The notes under the pieces: generated by a model
The model's database searches: none
Seen by the model: only the letters and a program-made list of their open reading frames with translations
Told to the model about the DNA's origin: nothing
In this document: positions 60,641-64,000 of the stretch, piece after piece
Position numbering within the stretch: position 1 is the stretch's first letter
Layout: each line of letters opens with the position of its first letter
Assembly: GCA_008933995.1 (NCBI GenBank)
Contig: WARS01000981.1
Span: 620,001 to 684,000 of the forward strand
DNA: 64,000 bases
From: Datnioides undecimradiatus
Taxonomy: Eukaryota > Chordata > Actinopteri > Lobotiformes > Datnioididae
Direction: 5' to 3'
Translations under genes and position numbers: made by a program

Positions 60641-63600
60641 GCGCAAAGATAATGAAATGCAATTAGCAGAGACAAAAGAAAAGACCGAAGCAGCACAAAC
60701 TGTCCAATCCATAGATCACTCACAGTTCAGGGCTGTTCCACAGTTCGATGTCAGATCATGAGAAACATGTAAGTCAAGTCCATGTGAACTGATGCAGGAC
60801 TCAAACTCAAACAGCTGTCACTTCAAATCTGATCAGAATTCTATTTAAGGTAAATAAATGAATGAATATATTTACAAATATCTGTTCCACAGGCATTCAG
60901 AAACCCATCAGTTAAGCTTTAGTATTGTTGGTGGGCTCTTATTCAGCACTGTCAGACTGTGCTGAGGGCTGAGATGTATCAGGGCTTCTCTGAGTTTACT
61001 ATGTTATATACTGCGTTATATCTCTCTGACTGCTGAGCTACTGAGATCTCCCACGCTGTAAAACCTGTTGTGTTCCTATGACAACTGGAAACAGAGTTTT
61101 AAAATACGTGTTTGACGTATATCAGTATTTATATTGGCATCTTTCTGTTGAGATATGTTATAATACATGTAGCTCCTCCTCCCACCTCTCAGTACAAGAT
61201 ATATGTCTGAACGAGGTCCTGTATGAATGAATGAATGTAGATTTGAATTCTGCTTGCAAACAGGTGCAATATATACATGCAAATAAGAAGTACAACCCAG
61301 AGTTCCCATTTATCTGTACATATTGAAATTATTCTGATGTGTTTGTGTTAATTTGAAGGATGAAACAAGTCAGACCACGAGGTTTCATGGAAAACGCTGT
61401 TGTTTTCCCGACAACAACTCCATCCCATTAGTCCCAATGGATCTGGAGATTATTTTTGAGTTGGAAACACACGTCACAGTGACTTGAAACATGCAGTAGT
61501 GCCGGCCTTACATACAACGTTTAATTACAACGGAGTGACAGAGTGACAGCCTGAAAAGAAAGGCAAAAATTAGAATAGAGAGATTGTAATCAGAATTAAG
61601 AACGAAGCAACAGGGGTTTCAAAAATAACAATTAACACAACACACCCTGGAAAAAGCAGTGAAAGGATGTGGCTTGGGGAAAGCGAGAACCGAAAGCACA
61701 AGTAGCTGTTAGCACTGCAATCTGAAACCAAAGTGTCCTGAAGTGCTGCGACCTTTCCTCCTAATTACAGAAATGCCTTCATTCCTTTGTTCCACAGGGG
61801 CACTGGTCACACGTCAGGTGTGGCTGGTGGCCTGCGATGTAAAAGTCTATGCTTCCAACAATTGCACTCGCAGCCGGCATCTCACTGGTTATTGCCATCT
61901 CCCATTAAAATGAGAACACCTCTGCTGTGAGGGATATGTCGCTTTATTAGATCCATTTTCAATACTACAAATGAGCTGGCTGTGTATATTCATAGTGTAA
62001 TTACTTTCCCTTTCCAATTTGCCAGACACAACAGCTCTGTCCTGGAAATATAATGGGCTATTTTGCATCAAACACAGCTAAAGCAATAACAGAATATTAG
62101 CTTACCTCTCAGCAGGGTTCCGATGAGATGGGGTCAAATTCAATGCAGGAGACAAAAGCTTTTGGCATTTTCTGTTTGCAATCAATGTGTAAAAACATAG
62201 CATTGTCTGATCTGTGCATGCAAGTCATAATTGCTCCCTGGAAGTAGATATGATGAAACAAGGGTATGAAATTGCGAATTATATTGGGCTGCAATCTCTT
62301 TTTCCGATTTCAGCCCCATAGATGTTTCATTTTCTTATTTCATGAGGCTTTCCCAGAGAAAGTCAGTAAGCCTGCTGCAGCTCTCTTGATAGAAAAACAG
62401 GTTTTAGCGTGCCGTTCCTAGATGACAACGCTTCGGGTGAATGAACCTTTGCACGATTGCATATGCAAAGGAAATAATCACAGTGCCTTCACTACTTGGG
62501 AAAACCTGTGCGATCAATGCTTTTCCTTCCTCCTTGCCAGTGGCATTTCATGTATTCTTGCCGAAAATAAGGCATCTCAGGCAGGGCAACTAACTGCTAG
62601 GCTTGAATGGCTCCTGTCACACACCATAATAGCTTGTATGAAAGGCCAGGGCTGCCTGTTAACGCCAGGTGAGAGCAGGAATGGAGCCGGAGGAGCTGGT
62701 CTGTAGAGCAGAGACAATTTTGTTCAGGCTCTCCAGCAGCTTTGTCAGAGTGTGTGTGTTGGAGGGGGGGGGGGGGGGGCATAATTGCCGCCACCACCCC
62801 TCCTCCCCAATGCAGACTGAAAGAATTGGAAGAGTCATTTCATCTCTGAGGAAACGAACGGATGGGAGCTCTGTGGGGTGGGGAAGCAGTGGAAGCTAAA
62901 TTACAGAGCAGCACGGCATGGCTGCCGTCTGTGTACTCTGACCCTCTGTCCTGACACCACTTGGAGCCTGAGAAGAAGGCTATTTCAAAGAAGATGCACA
63001 TCTTCAGCCAGAAACTGCAGGGGGTGGACAGTAACATGACATCCTGCACACTATCATGCAATACAACAGCCATACAATAAATACTACCTTTGTGGGGATC
63101 AGTGATTAGGTATAGACGGTTCTTCCCCAATTCCATCTTGTTCCAAATATGTTGTTGAGGTGTCTACAAATAAACAACAACTACAACCTGTAGCCTTGAA
63201 AATCACTCTGTGTTTTACAAATGTGTCAGTTCTTAGACAACACAGACTGCTGGTCTCTGGTTTTAAAGACAGAAGCCTTTTACACCCACCATCCAGTCCC
63301 GCAACATGAACACGGACAGACGAAAGGCATCATTCCAACAAGTCCCCCAGATAAAACAATGGCATGACCTCACATAGAAGCATTTTCTGGTTGGTCACCT
63401 GTATCAGCACGGCTGCACTGTTAGTCTGTGCCTTTCGACACTGTTGCAAATCTCTCTTAAGCTTCGACTTGGTATTAACAATGACTTGATTAGAGTTCGG
63501 CAAAGATCATAGCTTGGGTCAACTTGTTAAGGATGGGTGACAATGTTGAGCATCCTCGTAACTCCTGCATGGACAACCACCAGACTTGCCTGTGAGGTAA

Positions 63601-64000
63601 ATGTGAACATAGGCAGCCACGTGTTGTGACATTGTGATTGTTTCTGTAGTGAGGGCAGTCTCCGAAATAAGGGAGATGATGCATTCATCCGTTTGCAAAC
63701 AGCAGAGTGTGTTTTCCTTCCAGGTTCCAGTAAAGCTCTTATAAAGCGTGTTTGCAGAGTTTTACTGGAAGGATTTTTTCTCCTGAGGAGAGCTGGTGCA
63801 TCTGTGATGTTACTATGTCAATCCACAGAGTAGCACTAGTCAAGATTTTGATTTTGTTTTAAAATGTTAGCAATCACCATAGCCATCTCCATGACCCACC
63901 TGAATGAACTTTTGAGGTAGATTGTAGAGTGACACCACTGCTGCAATGTATTCCATGCACTTCAGCTCGAACCCTTCATGTCCTCATCATCTTGCAAACT
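60641..64000 (+). other. robo3 intron 1, sequence after the LTR element to the window end
   Basis: No gene is seen. The stretch includes a 12 bp POU-type palindrome (62457-62468), a poly-G run (62764-62779) and a 15 bp-stem hairpin (63725-63770). Robo3 exon 2 is not recognised before the window ends, so the intron presumably continues. Confidence 0.55.
62764..62779. repeat. poly-G run (16)
   Basis: Homopolymer, possible G-quadruplex or slippage site; its length may also be an assembly uncertainty. Confidence 0.9.

Overview
This is vertebrate nuclear DNA, most probably from a teleost fish. The reasons are very low coding density, many (CA)n/(GT)n microsatellites, a 220 bp CTTT-type pyrimidine tract, a short fish-style LTR retroelement with proline-rich coding remnants, traces of tRNA-derived SINE and DNA-transposon repeats, and one recognisable spliced vertebrate exon. 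I see no operons, ribosome-binding sites, CRISPR arrays, phage genes or intact RNA genes.

The only confidently identified gene is robo3, a Roundabout-family axon-guidance receptor, on the + strand. Its first coding exon (7623-7776) encodes the conserved ROBO3 amino terminus and ends in a phase-1 GTAAGC donor. It is preceded by an ATG-poor leader that holds a start-stop uORF and a 20-codon uORF. A strong branch-point/polypyrimidine/CAG acceptor at 7033 suggests the leader may itself be part of a second exon.

Region by region: 1-7033 is 5' flank or an upstream intron, with a speculative alternative first exon near 1522-1709. 7034-7622 is the probable 5' UTR. 7623-7776 is robo3 coding exon 1. 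7777-64000 is then intron 1 as far as I can tell: I found no immunoglobulin-domain exon (the expected exon 2) in it. The intron would therefore exceed 56 kb, far larger than the compact human ROBO3 gene. It contains microsatellites, small inverted repeats, a pair of diverged dispersed repeats (24.7-26.6 kb), CTCF-like and RFX-like motif clusters, a degenerate SINE (about 47.0 kb), and one non-autonomous LTR element in antisense orientation (58669-60640). That element has a complete 433 bp 5' LTR and a truncated 3' LTR that differ by only a few substitutions.

Nearly all open reading frames in the window are short, low-complexity or chance ORFs. No novel multi-gene system is visible. The items most worth a second look are the giant first intron, the uORF-bearing leader, the possible alternative first exon in the same splice phase, and the recent LTR insertion.
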